Shown: positions 8,998 to 19,163 of the stretch, in pieces
Layout: the number at the start of each line of letters is the position of its first letter
Numbering within the stretch: the stretch's first letter is position 1
DNA from: Vreelandella hamiltonii
Lineage (GTDB): Bacteria > Pseudomonadota > Gammaproteobacteria > Pseudomonadales > Halomonadaceae
DNA: 47,156 nt
Direction: 5' to 3'
Assembly (NCBI RefSeq): GCF_014651775.1
Contig: NZ_BMXN01000026.1
Span: 1-47,156 of the forward strand
Translations under genes and position numbers: made by a program
The notes under the pieces: generated by a model
What the model saw: only the letters and a program-made list of their open reading frames with translations
Told to the model about the DNA's origin: nothing
The model's database searches: none

Positions 8998-10154
8998 AAG
9001 CGACCTACGAAGCGGGCCAGGCGCTCCATGGCTTCCTGAAGTCTGGGCACTTCATTGGTGAACGCGATTCGCACATGGTGCTCTCCGCCCTCGACGGCAA
9101 AGTCGATCCCCGGTGTGATGGCAACGTTCTCCTCTTGCAGCAGGCGTTCGCAAAAGGCCTGGCTGTCGCGGCTGTAGCGAGAAATATCCAACCATACATA
9201 AAACGCCCCCTGGGGTGGCAGGTCCGGCGCCAGCCCCAGGGCCGCCAGGCCATCCAGCAACACCTGACGCCGCTGCTTGAGGGTGGCCCGACGGGTTTCG
9301 AGAATGTCGCGACACTCCGGCGTGAAAGCCGCCAGAGCCGCATACTGGGAGGGCGTCGGCGCAGCCAGAAACACGTTCTGCGCCAGCCGCGTGAGTGGCT
9401 CGACCGCCTGCTCGGGCGCCACCAGCCACCCCAGCCGCCAGCCCGTCATGCCGAAGTACTTGGAAAAGCTGTTCACCACAAACGCATTCTCCGACAGCGA
9501 CAGAGCCGACAGCGGGGCATCGTCGTAATTCAGCCCCTGATAGATTTCGTCGACGATGAGATCGCCGCCCTTGGCGGCCACCGTCTGCATGACCTCCCTT
9601 AGTGCGGTAGCGCTGAGCGTATGCCCGGTGGGGTTGGAAGGCGTGGCCAGCATCACCAGCCGCGTATCGGGCTGCCAGTGACGTTCGACCAGCGGTGCGG
9701 TCAGCTGCCAGCCGCTGTCACGGCCCACCGGTACGCTGTCGATGTGGGCACCGGCCAGCGCCATGAAGTGGCGATTGCACGGGTAATTGGGGTCGGCCAT
9801 CAGCACGCGCTGACCGCTTTCCACCAGCAGCTGGCTGGCCAGCAGCAGGGCACCGGACGCGCCGGGGGTCACCAGAATCCGCGCCGGGTCCACCGTTGCC
9901 CCAAAGTGCTGGGCATAATGGTCGGCAATCGCTTCACGCAGTGAGGCCAGCCCCGCCGCCGGTGTATAGCGTGTACGGCCTTCCGCCAGCGCCTGCTGCC
10001 CTGCCGCCACGATGGGGGCTGGCGTGGCAAAATCGGGTTCTCCTACCTCCAGGTGGATGACATCATGACCCGCCGCCTCACGCGCCTGCGCCATTTCCAA
10101 TAAGTGCATCACGCGAAAAGGTGCGACGTGTTCCACACGCGTATTCCAGGCCAT
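8994..10154 (-). CDS. Class I/II PLP-dependent aminotransferase
   Basis: Fold-type I aminotransferase of the aspartate aminotransferase superfamily, 386 residues, cytoplasmic. Visible motifs are HLEVGEPDF near the N-terminus, LATPSNPTGH, VDEIYQGLNYDD, the PLP-lysine block NSFSKYFGMTGWRLGW, and the C-terminal RIAF with the substrate-carboxylate arginine. The substrate cannot be assigned from sequence. An equivalent gene sits between sfsA and dksA in P. aeruginosa. It is transcribed away from dksA, with sfsA as the coupled downstream gene. Confidence 0.92.
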   Translation of the reverse strand: MAWNTRVEHVAPFRVMHLLEMAQAREAAGHDVIHLEVGEPDFATPAPIVAAGQQALAEGRTRYTPAAGLASLREAIADHYAQHFGATVDPARILVTPGASGALLLASQLLVESGQRVLMADPNYPCNRHFMALAGAHIDSVPVGRDSGWQLTAPLVERHWQPDTRLVMLATPSNPTGHTLSATALREVMQTVAAKGGDLIVDEIYQGLNYDDAPLSALSLSENAFVVNSFSKYFGMTGWRLGWLVAPEQAVEPLTRLAQNVFLAAPTPSQYAALAAFTPECRDILETRRATLKQRRQVLLDGLAALGLAPDLPPQGAFYVWLDISRYSRDSQAFCERLLQEENVAITPGIDFAVEGGEHHVRIAFTNEVPRLQEAMERLARFVGRL

Positions 10155-10238
10155 AACGGTTCCTTTTCCTAGCAGTAGTCAAAACATGACCCATGGCGTA
10201 CAAGATGTAGGACCATGGTCGAAAACGCACTATTATGC

Positions 10239-10267
10239 TTGCATCGCAGCTAATTTTCAGCTAAACA
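10239..10267 (+). promoter_or_regulatory. Candidate sigma-70 promoter of dksA
   Basis: TTGCAT (10239-10244) is followed after 17 bases by TAAACA (10262-10267). This is the best-spaced -35/-10 pair in the 201-base gap between the divergent aminotransferase gene and dksA, and would give a leader of about 80 bases. The call rests on pattern only. Confidence 0.35.
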
Positions 10268-10311
10268 AGCACCCCTTTGGCGTGCGATCGTGACACACGC
10301 ACATGGTCGAT

Positions 10312-10342
10312 CAGCAGTCACAACGTTCAGTAGTCACAACGT
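10312..10342 (+). repeat. Two near-identical 15-base direct repeats in the dksA leader
   Basis: CAGCAGTCACAACGT (10312-10326) and CAGTAGTCACAACGT (10328-10342) differ at one base and lie head-to-tail with a 16-base period. They end 13 bases before the dksA start codon, next to the ribosome binding site AAGGGG. They could be binding sites in DNA or RNA, or a local duplication. Confidence 0.8.
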
Positions 10343-10355
10343 AAGGGGCACTCCC

Positions 10356-10793
10356 ATGCCAGTAGCGGAAAAGAAATCGGAAGCGTCCAAGTCCTTCATC
10401 CCGTACGAGCCGGCACCGGGTGAAGAGTATATGAACGAGAAGCAGCTCGCGCACTTCCGCCAGCTGCTTCTGGACTGGAAACAGGACCTCATGGAAGAGG
10501 TGGATCGTACCGTACGCCACCTGCAGGAAGACGCCAATAACTACGCCGACCCCGCCGACCGCGCGACCCAAGAAGAAGGCTTCAGCCTGGAATTGCGCAC
10601 TCGGGATCGTGAGCGCAAGTTGCTGAAAAAGATCAACGAAACCATCGAAAAGATCGATGAAGACGACTATGGCTTCTGCGAGGCCTGCGGGGTCGAGATC
10701 GGTATTCGCCGCCTCGAAGCACGCCCGACGGCCACGCTGTGCGTCGACTGCAAAACGCTGGCCGAGCTGAAAGAGAAGCAGCTGGGCGGTTGA
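10356..10793 (+). CDS. dksA: RNA polymerase-binding transcription factor DksA
   Basis: DksA enters the RNA polymerase secondary channel and, with ppGpp, represses rRNA and activates amino-acid promoters. The 145-residue protein has a long coiled coil. Its tip carries DPADRATQEE, including the two acidic residues needed for activity. A four-cysteine zinc finger follows (CEACG and CVDCK). The ATG at 10356 follows TAAGGGGC and gives the standard N-terminus MPVAEKK; a GTG at 10290 is unlikely. A terminator follows at 10829. It starts the conserved block dksA-gluQ-cbrAB. Confidence 0.97.
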   Translation: MPVAEKKSEASKSFIPYEPAPGEEYMNEKQLAHFRQLLLDWKQDLMEEVDRTVRHLQEDANNYADPADRATQEEGFSLELRTRDRERKLLKKINETIEKIDEDDYGFCEACGVEIGIRRLEARPTATLCVDCKTLAELKEKQLGG

Positions 10794-10828
10794 CACCGCG
10801 GCCACCGCAACATGAGTGACGGCCGCTG

Positions 10829-10858
10829 ACGGGCACCCTTGAGGTGCCCGTTTTTGTT
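10829..10858 (+). terminator. Rho-independent terminator of dksA
   Basis: A 9-bp perfect stem (10829-10837 with 10843-10851), a five-base loop and a T-rich tail from 10851. It separates dksA from gluQ, so gluQ needs read-through or its own promoter. Confidence 0.88.
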
Positions 10859-10913
10859 TGTCATCTTGTGTCTTTCCACGCTTGTGCTCTTTGATTGCCA
10901 GAAACGGGTTGCC

Positions 10914-11813
10914 ATGACCGCTACCGCTTCCTATCGCGGGCGTTTTGCCCCTACGCCCTCCGGCCCTTTGCATCTTGGCTCACTGGTGGCCGCCCTGGGT
11001 AGCTATCTGGACGCCCGTGCCGCCGGTGGCCAATGGCTGGTGCGCATAGAAGACATCGACCCGCCACGCTGCCCAGACGGCGCCGACCTCACTATCCTGC
11101 AGCAGCTGGAAAGGTTCGGCTTGTATTGGGACGAAGCGGTCTGCTGGCAGCACACCCGCTCAGACGCCTATCAGCGGGCGCTGGAGCAGCTGATCACCCA
11201 GCGCCTCGCCTACCCCTGCAGCTGTTCGAGAAAGCAGTGGCAGAATTTCGACGTCTATCCTGGCTGGTGCCGAGACGGCGTGCGCGACGCAACCAAACCT
11301 ATTGCCTGGCGGCTGCGCAGCGACCTCGGCCAGCGCCCCGTCGTCTGGCAGGACCGCCTGTTTGGTCGCCAGCAGTTCGACCCGGCGGCGCTGGGCGACG
11401 TGGTGCTCAAGCGCAAGGATGCCTTGTGGGCCTATCAGCTGGCGGTCGTGGTCGATGATGCAGACCAGGCCATCACCGATATCGTGCGCGGCTACGACCT
11501 GCTCGACAACACCCCCTGGCAGCGCCAGCTGCAAGCGGCACTGGGCTATGCCACGCCGCGCTACCTGCACCTGCCGCTGGTGGTATCTGCGGATGGTCAG
11601 AAGCTCTCCAAGCAGAACCTGGCCCCGCCGCTGGCCGATGCACCAGACGCCGTGCGCCGCCAGCTGCACCAGGCGCTCACGCTGCTCGACCAGGCGCCCC
11701 CGGCAACCCTGGCAAGCGAACCAGTCGACACTCAGCTGCAGTGGGCCATTGCCCACTGGTCGCCCGAGCGCCTGACGCCCCACGCCCATCGGCCCACGCC
11801 CGAGGAGCCCTGA
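10914..11813 (+). CDS. gluQ: Glutamyl-Q tRNA(Asp) synthetase
   Basis: Truncated GluRS paralogue that attaches glutamate to the queuosine base of tRNA-Asp rather than to a tRNA 3' end. The 299-residue protein has the catalytic core only: RFAPTPSGPLHLGS with the HIGH-type HLGS (20-23), the zinc-ligand region YPCSCSRKQW...GWC, and a KLSKQ loop in place of KMSKS. It lacks the anticodon-binding domain of GluRS, as expected. The ATG at 10914 is favoured by family length. It is followed one base later by the small membrane ORF before cbrA, so it probably reads into the cbr operon. Confidence 0.95.
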   Translation: MTATASYRGRFAPTPSGPLHLGSLVAALGSYLDARAAGGQWLVRIEDIDPPRCPDGADLTILQQLERFGLYWDEAVCWQHTRSDAYQRALEQLITQRLAYPCSCSRKQWQNFDVYPGWCRDGVRDATKPIAWRLRSDLGQRPVVWQDRLFGRQQFDPAALGDVVLKRKDALWAYQLAVVVDDADQAITDIVRGYDLLDNTPWQRQLQAALGYATPRYLHLPLVVSADGQKLSKQNLAPPLADAPDAVRRQLHQALTLLDQAPPATLASEPVDTQLQWAIAHWSPERLTPHAHRPTPEEP

Positions 11814-11814
11814 C

Positions 11815-11991
11815 ATGTACGTTTACCGCATCATGCTGTTTCTGGTGTTTGGCGGCTACCTGCTATCGCCTCTGTTCATGAACGGCTGGGGCGACCCGGA
11901 CACGGCCTGGTATCGCCCTTTCGCCATCTGGGGTGGTCTGATCGCCCTGACCCTATGGCTCGAACAGAAGAGGAAGCTGGATGAGCGTTGA
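11815..11991 (+). CDS. cbrX: Small membrane protein before cbrA (CbrX-like)
   Basis: A 58-residue reading frame starting MYVYRIMLFLVFGGYLL. It has two hydrophobic stretches (about 5-21 and 36-49), an aromatic linker WGDPDTAWYRP and a charged tail EQKRKLDER. It starts one base after the gluQ stop and overlaps the first 11 bases of cbrA in another frame, which suggests that translating it helps ribosomes start cbrA. A small ORF in the same place in P. putida has been called cbrX and proposed to couple translation with cbrA; I base the name on that position and on the membrane character. A separate function is unknown. Confidence 0.75.
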   Translation: MYVYRIMLFLVFGGYLLSPLFMNGWGDPDTAWYRPFAIWGGLIALTLWLEQKRKLDER

Positions 11992-14888
11992 GCTAGCGGG
12001 GGTTGCCCTGCTGGGCCTGGGCTATCTTGGCCTGCTGCTGGCCTGCGGCATGGCCGTCGAGCGCGGCTGGGTACCTATTCGGGTCACGCGTCACCCCATG
12101 GTCTACACCCTGGCGCTAGGGGTCTATGCCAGCGCCTGGGCGGTCTACGGCAGCGTCGAGATGGCTTCCAAGGCCGGTTTCGGCTACCTGGCCTACTACC
12201 TGGGCGCGGCCGGTGCCTTCTTGCTGGCACCGGTACTGCTGGTGCCCATCCAGCGTATCACCCGCACTTACCAGCTCTCATCTCTGGCCGACCTGTTTGC
12301 GTTCCGCTATCGGTCACGCTGGGCCGGTACGCTGGTCACGCTGCTGAGCCTGGCGGCCGTCCTGCCCTTGCTGGGCATTCAGGTGCAGACCCTCAGCGAC
12401 ACCATTGCCCTGCTCTCGGGTAGCCATTACAGCGGGGGCGTCACGCTGCTGCTCTGCGCCGCCATCGCTGCCTGCGCGGTGCTGTTTGGTGCCCGCCATA
12501 GCCACCGCCAGCGCCACGATACGCTGCTGACCGTGATTGCCTTCGAATCGGTGATCAAGCTGCTGGCCATGCTGGGGCTTGGCGTGATTGCGCTGTGGTG
12601 GGTGTTCGATGGCCCCCAGGACCTGCAGCGCTGGCTGGAAGGCCCGGGGGCCGCCGTGCAGGCCGCTACCCCGCAGCTGGAAGCGCCCCAATGGAGAACC
12701 CTGCTGCTGCTGTTTTTTGCCGCCGCCTTCCTGATGCCGCACCTGTTTCAGATCACCTTCGCCGAAAGCCTCTCACGGCACACTCTGCTTCAGGCCAGCT
12801 GGTCACTGCCACTGTTTCTGCTGCTGATGGCGCTGCCCGTCCCGCTGATCTTATGGGCAGCCCAATCGACCCAGCCCGACGTGCCCGTCGCGGCCTACGC
12901 CGCCTATCTGATGACCGAGCACTGGTGGGTCGGTGCGCTGGCTTTCATCGGCGGCCTGGCCGCAGCCAGCGGTACCATGATGATGATTGCGCTGGCGCTG
13001 TCGGGCATGGTGCTGAATCACCTGGTGCTCGTAGCCCGGCCGCCGGAAGCGCGCAGCGACCTCTATGGCTGGCTGCTGTGGCTACGTCGCGCGCTGGTGG
13101 TTGCGGTGATTGCCGGTGGCTGGCTGTTCGCCGAAAGCCTGGGCCGCTATCACTCCCTCACCAGCCTGGGGCTGGCCGCCTTCGTGGGCATGGCCCAGTG
13201 CCTGCCGGGCATGCTGGCACTGCTCTACTGGCCCGGCGCCAATCGCAAGGGCACCCTGGCGGGATTGGTCGGCGGCATCGTCATCTGGCTGTGGGGGCTT
13301 TGGCTGCCCCTGCTGCTCAACACCCCGCTGCCCGCCCTGCCCTTCACCCCGCTGATGAGCGCCGATGACCCTGCCTGGTTCAGCGTCACGCTGATCTCGC
13401 TGGCCATCAATATCGTTCTGCTGATGGTGGTATCGCTGTTCACGCGCATGTCCGAAGGCGAAAGCTCGTCTGCCGAGGCCTGCTCGGTGGACGCGGTCAT
13501 CCGTTCCAAGCGCCTGCCGCTGGAGGCCGCCACCGCCGGTGATTTCACCGCACACCTGGCCCAGGCGCTGGGCGAGGAAGCCGCTGGCCGTGAGGTCAGT
13601 CGCGCCCTGAAGGCGCTCAACCTGACACCTCAGGAGCGCCGCCCCTACGCACTGCGCCGCCTGCGTGATCGTATCCAGGCCAACTTGTCCGGGCTCATGG
13701 GGCCTTCGGTGGCGCGCGACATCGTGGACCGCTACCTGCCCTATCGCCACGACGATGCGCCGGTCACCGACGACATTCACTTCGTCGAAAGCCGCCTGGA
13801 AGCCTATCGTTCACGGCTGACCGGGCTGGCCCGCGAACTGGACGGTTTGCGCCGCCACCACCGCCAGACGCTGGCGTATCTCCCCGTCGGGCTTTGCGTA
13901 CTGGGTGACGACGACGAACTCCTGATGTGGAATCAGGCGCTGTCGCAGCTCTCGGGTATCAGTGGAGACAGCGTGATCGGCTCACACCGCGACAGCCTGC
14001 CCGCACCCTGGCCGGAACTGCTGGGCAGTGTACTGGAAGCAGACCAGACCCCGCTTTACAAACAGGCCGTCTCGCTGCACGGCAGGGATTACTTTCTCAC
14101 CCTGCATAAAGCGGTTCTGAGTGGCCATGACAGCCGTGGCGGCAGCGTGGTGCTGGTCGAAGACCACACCGAAATGAAGTGGCTGGAAGAGGAACTCGTG
14201 CACGCCGCGCGGCTGGCCTCGATTGGCCAACTGGCCGCCGGCGTGGCCCATGAAATCGGCAATCCGATTACCGGCATCTCATCGCTGGCCCAAAACCTGC
14301 GCTACGACACCGAGGACCCAGCACTGCTGGAAACCGCCGACCAGATCCAACAGCTGACCCAGCGCGTAACCCGCATCGTCAACTCGCTGGTCGGCTTTGC
14401 CCATGGCGGCCGAGCGGCCCTGCCCCAGCCCGCCGCTCCGGTCGCCCTGGCCAGCGTCAGCGACGATGCCTTGCACTTGATCCACCTGGCCCGCTCAGGG
14501 GAGGATGTGCGCTTTACCAATGCGTGCGCGGATGACATTGTGGTGCGTGGTGACGCCCAGCGACTGACCCAGGTGATGGTCAACCTGCTGAGCAATGCCA
14601 AGGATGCCTGTGCCCCGCAAGGCAGCGTGGTGATCGAGGCTGGCCACCAGGCCAACCACGCCTGGTGGCGCGTGACCGACGACGGTCACGGCATCGACGA
14701 CAGCGTCAAACACCGGTTGTTCGAACCGTTCACCACCACGAAACCGGCAGGCGAAGGTACCGGGCTTGGGTTATCGTTGGCGTATCAAATCATCAATGAG
14801 CACCAAGGCAACATAGAAGTGGCTTCGCCACCTCCCGGACAGCCTCGCGGCACGGCCATCACGCTATGGCTCCCGCTTTACCGACAGG

Positions 14889-16289
<1,401 letters not shown>

Positions 16290-16352
16290 ACTTAAGTCGA
16301 TAATAAGACTAACGTCCAATAGATTGATTTGCATAAGAATTATCCAAAAACC

Positions 16353-16416
16353 GTTACCCCTTCACTGTTACCTTCCCACACAACGACTCGGCAAAAAGGG
16401 CAATTTCGGGGTAACA
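16353..16416 (+). promoter_or_regulatory. GTTACC-type half-sites, candidate CbrB upstream activator sites
   Basis: GTTACCCC at 16353-16360 and TGTTACC at 16366-16372 on the plus strand face GGGGTAACA at 16408-16416, giving 7-8 bp inverted repeats. They lie about 75-140 bases upstream of the -24 element, the usual place for an NtrC-family enhancer. Assigning them to CbrB is inference from position and from my recollection of GTTAC/GTAAC-type sites in pseudomonad crcZ promoters. Confidence 0.55.
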
Positions 16417-16490
16417 CTTCCTGTGCGGATAAGTTCCCCGACCCGCCTGAAAATTGCCAAGCTCATGAAAACTAAAAGTTATCTGATAGG

Positions 16491-16508
16491 TGGCACAGCG
16501 AGTGCAAT
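16491..16508 (+). promoter_or_regulatory. Sigma-54 (-24/-12) promoter of the CrcZ-like RNA
   Basis: TGGCAC (16491-16496) and TGCA (16503-16506) put the invariant GG (16492-16493) and GC (16504-16505) exactly 10 bases apart, matching the TGGCAC-N5-TTGCA consensus with one mismatch (GTGCA). The predicted start is near 16517. It stands directly downstream of cbrB, which encodes a sigma-54 activator. Confidence 0.85.
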
Positions 16509-16516
16509 ATTACTCA

Positions 16517-16998
16517 GCAAGAAGAACAAACTGGGCCACGCGGCAGTCGCCAACAAAAACAACATGACGCCGCCCCGACCTGAGCCACAACAAGAACAAC
16601 AGGGCCAGGCAGAGATAACGGTACTAACAAGAACAACAGGCTTGAGTCTCACTACTTGTAAGCACAGGGTTTGCAAACACGGCGCAGCCCCTGATGCGAC
16701 AACAAAAACAACAGCAATCTACAAGTGCCCAAAAAGGACGCGACGTACACAACAAGCTGCACCCCAACAACAATAACAGCAGCATAGGTGTACACCCCCG
16801 GAGCCAATAACAATTCGCCGGGAGAGAAAAGTTCGCGGTTGGATTATTGTTTTGAATACGAGGCGGTCGGAATCAGAGTGGTTCTTACGCCTACCGACTG
16901 CGGTGCGTATTCAGGGCGATGTGCCATCATGAATAAAAACAGCAGCATGGATGCTGATTGTCTGCTTAGTAGGGGGAGGCTCATGTAGCCTCCCCTTT
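16517..16998 (+). ncRNA. crcZ: CrcZ-like Hfq/Crc-titrating RNA
   Basis: About 480 nt between cbrB and pcnB, the locus of crcZ in pseudomonads. The RNA carries eight copies of the AANAANAA motif bound by Hfq/Crc: 16519-16530, 16552-16564, 16589-16601, 16626-16638, 16701-16713, 16766-16778, 16806-16813 and 16932-16939. Two pairs are identical 13-mers (AACAAAAACAACA and AACAAGAACAACA). A hairpin domain (16854-16912: 7 bp plus 8 bp of stem) precedes the intrinsic terminator. It follows a sigma-54 promoter after a sigma-54 activator gene. In pseudomonads CrcZ rises on poor carbon sources and sequesters Hfq from catabolic mRNAs. The 5' end is predicted from the promoter and the 3' end from the terminator. 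Reading frames over this stretch are byproducts of the repeats. The whole 16290-17109 gap holds no credible protein gene. Confidence 0.85.
16971..16998 (+). terminator. Intrinsic terminator of the CrcZ-like RNA
   Basis: GGGGAGGCT (16973-16981) pairs perfectly with AGCCTCCCC (16987-16995) around a five-base loop; A71/G72 can extend the stem against T96/T97. A short TTT tail follows. It ends the RNA 112 bases before the pcnB start codon. Confidence 0.8.
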
Positions 16999-17109
16999 CC
17001 GCATTTGTCACCTATTACCGTCCAAACGCCGTCTCGGCGCTTTGCAAGCTATCGGGGGTCGGATACACTCAACGCCTTGATCGATACCCCTGCGAGTCGA
17101 TATCGCCGC

Positions 17110-18495
17110 ATGTTTAAAGGATTTACCCGTTTATTACATAGTCCGGGAGAGCACTTGAAATCACTGCTCGATTCCCCAGAGAGCGCTGACAACGCGCTCA
17201 GCCCACGCATTATTCCGCGCTCCGAGCACCCCGTTTCTCGTAAGCAAATCAGTGAAGCCGCGCTGAAGGTGCTCTATCGCCTCAATGGTGCTGGCTACGA
17301 TGCCTACCTGGTGGGTGGCTGCATTCGTGATGCGCTGCTGGGCAAGATGCCCAAGGATTTCGACGTGGCCACCAACGCCACGCCGGAGCAGGTGCGTGAC
17401 CTGTTTCGCAACTCACGTCTGATCGGCCGTCGCTTCCGTATCGTGCATGTGCGCTTTGGTCGTGAGGTCATCGAGGTGACTACCTTCCGCGGCAAACCGC
17501 AGGACGAGCACGGCGATCACATTGCCCATCAGTCCGACGATGGCTTGCTGCTGCGCGACAACGTATGGGGCAGTATCGAGGAGGATGCGCTACGGCGTGA
17601 CTTCACGGTCAATGCGCTCTATTACAACATTGCCGACTTCACCATTCACGACTTCGCCAACGGCGCGCAGGACATCGATTCACGCACTCTGCGCCTGATC
17701 GGAGACCCTGCCACGCGCTATCGGGAAGACCCGGTGCGCATGCTGCGGGCGGTCCGCTTTGCTGCCAAGCTCGACTTCACCATCGAATCGGCCACCGAAG
17801 CGCCGATGTACGACCTGGCGCCGCTGCTGCTGAACATTCCTCCGGCACGCTTGTTCGACGAAGTACTCAAGCTGTTCATGTCCGGCCATGGGCTGATTAC
17901 CTTCCGCCTGCTGAGCCACTACAACCTGTTCGGCATGCTCTTCCCGGAAGCCGAAGAGGCCATGGCCGATGCCGCCTGGGCAGAGGAGTTGATCGAGCAG
18001 GCGCTGATCAATACCGACAAACGCATTGCCGAAGACCGCCCGGTCACACCGGCCTTTTTGCTGGCGGCGTTTCTCTGGGCACCGGTGGTACATCGCCAGG
18101 CTGAGCTCGAACGCGAGGGCATGCCTTCAGTACCCGCACTGCAAACCGCCGCCCAGCAGGTCGTTTCTCGTCAGTTGCAGCATACGTCGATTCCCAAGCG
18201 CTTCGGTATTCCCATGCGGGAAATCTGGGAGCTGCAATCGCGCCTGCCCATGCGGCGGGGCAAGCGCGCCTTCCAGACCCGCGAGCACCCACGTTTTCGG
18301 GCAGCCTACGACCTGCTGTTGCTCCGTGAGCAGGCGGGCGAGATCCCGCGTGGCCTGGGCGACTGGTGGACGGCCTTCCAAAAAGGGGACGAGCACGAAC
18401 AGCTGCGCCTGCTGCAAAAAGTCGGCAGCGACCCGGCAAGCCAGGGCGACCGGCGGCGCAAGAAAAAGCGTAAATCTCGCAAGGGCGAAGCGTGA
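17110..18495 (+). CDS. pcnB: Poly(A) polymerase I
   Basis: Adds poly(A) tails to RNA 3' ends and so promotes decay by exonucleases such as PNPase, whose gene lies at 24053. The 461-residue protein has the class II nucleotidyltransferase core LVGGCIRDALLG (67-78), the metal-binding DFD (83-85) and the RRDFTVNALYY and DPVRMLRA blocks shared with CCA-adding enzymes. The Arg/Lys-rich tail RRRKKKRKSRKGEA is typical of PcnB. The ATG at 17110 gives the family-like start MFKGFTRLL; earlier in-frame starts would run through the crcZ terminator. Its stop overlaps the folK start. Confidence 0.94.
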   Translation: MFKGFTRLLHSPGEHLKSLLDSPESADNALSPRIIPRSEHPVSRKQISEAALKVLYRLNGAGYDAYLVGGCIRDALLGKMPKDFDVATNATPEQVRDLFRNSRLIGRRFRIVHVRFGREVIEVTTFRGKPQDEHGDHIAHQSDDGLLLRDNVWGSIEEDALRRDFTVNALYYNIADFTIHDFANGAQDIDSRTLRLIGDPATRYREDPVRMLRAVRFAAKLDFTIESATEAPMYDLAPLLLNIPPARLFDEVLKLFMSGHGLITFRLLSHYNLFGMLFPEAEEAMADAAWAEELIEQALINTDKRIAEDRPVTPAFLLAAFLWAPVVHRQAELEREGMPSVPALQTAAQQVVSRQLQHTSIPKRFGIPMREIWELQSRLPMRRGKRAFQTREHPRFRAAYDLLLLREQAGEIPRGLGDWWTAFQKGDEHEQLRLLQKVGSDPASQGDRRRKKKRKSRKGEA

Positions 18496-19016
18496 GCCCG
18501 GTACGCGCCTATATTGGCCTGGGCAGCAATCTGGACGACCCCAAGGGGCAGCTCACTCGGGCCCTGGAGGCGCTGGCAACGCTGCCCCTGTGCCAGATGC
18601 TGGGCCACTCTTCGCTCTACGCCACCCCGCCGATAGGCCCCCAGGACCAGCCTGACTTCATCAATGCCGTGGCCTGCCTGGAAACCCGCCTCTCGCCGCT
18701 GGCTCTGCTGGATCAGCTACAGGCGCTCGAGCAGCGCCATCGGCGGCGGCGCTTGCGCCACTGGGGCCCCCGCACCCTGGACCTGGACCTGCTGCTCTAC
18801 GGGTCGCAGCACTGCCAGTGGCCGCGCTTGACCGTGCCCCATGCACAGATGCACCTGCGCGCCTTCGTACTGGTGCCACTGGCGGAGCTTGCCGGCACGC
18901 TGGAGCAACCACTCACCTTGCATGGGCAGCCGCTCGATCACTGGGCATCGACCCTCCCGCTGGACGACATCCGCCGCTTACCCAACACGGCCACCCTCTC
19001 GACTGCTACCGTCTGA
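18492..19016 (+). CDS. folK: Hydroxymethyl-dihydropterin pyrophosphokinase
   Basis: Transfers pyrophosphate from ATP to 6-hydroxymethyl-7,8-dihydropterin, the step before FolP in folate synthesis; folP is at 35862 in this window. The 174-residue protein has the N-terminal AYIGLGSNL, LYATPPIGPQDQPDFINAV and the signature GPRTLDLDLLLYG with metal-binding aspartates, then VPHAQMHLRAFVL. The start is GTG at 18492, overlapping the pcnB stop (GTGA), so translation is coupled. The same pcnB-folK-panBCD order is found in Pseudomonas. Confidence 0.95.
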   Translation: MSPVRAYIGLGSNLDDPKGQLTRALEALATLPLCQMLGHSSLYATPPIGPQDQPDFINAVACLETRLSPLALLDQLQALEQRHRRRRLRHWGPRTLDLDLLLYGSQHCQWPRLTVPHAQMHLRAFVLVPLAELAGTLEQPLTLHGQPLDHWASTLPLDDIRRLPNTATLSTATV

Positions 19017-19163
19017 CACAAATCTCGACACCATGCCCGCATTCAGGTAACAATTGCCGGTTACACCCCTTCGCACATGCAGGGATGCCGCGATAATAAT
19101 GGTCGAGCAGCGCTGACGTTCAGCCATGCCATCGACCCCATGAAGAAACAACGAGAGCACGCC

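Noticed and set aside
16324..16776. 150-codon plus-strand frame between cbrB and pcnB
   Set aside because: Its Asn/Thr-rich composition arises from the AACAA repeats of the RNA. It runs through the sigma-54 promoter and has no ribosome binding site or recognisable domain.
16519..16813. Repeated AACAA blocks as a CRISPR array or microsatellite
   Set aside because: The units are 8-13 bases, irregularly spaced, without palindromic repeats or uniform spacers, and they fit the Hfq/Crc motif.
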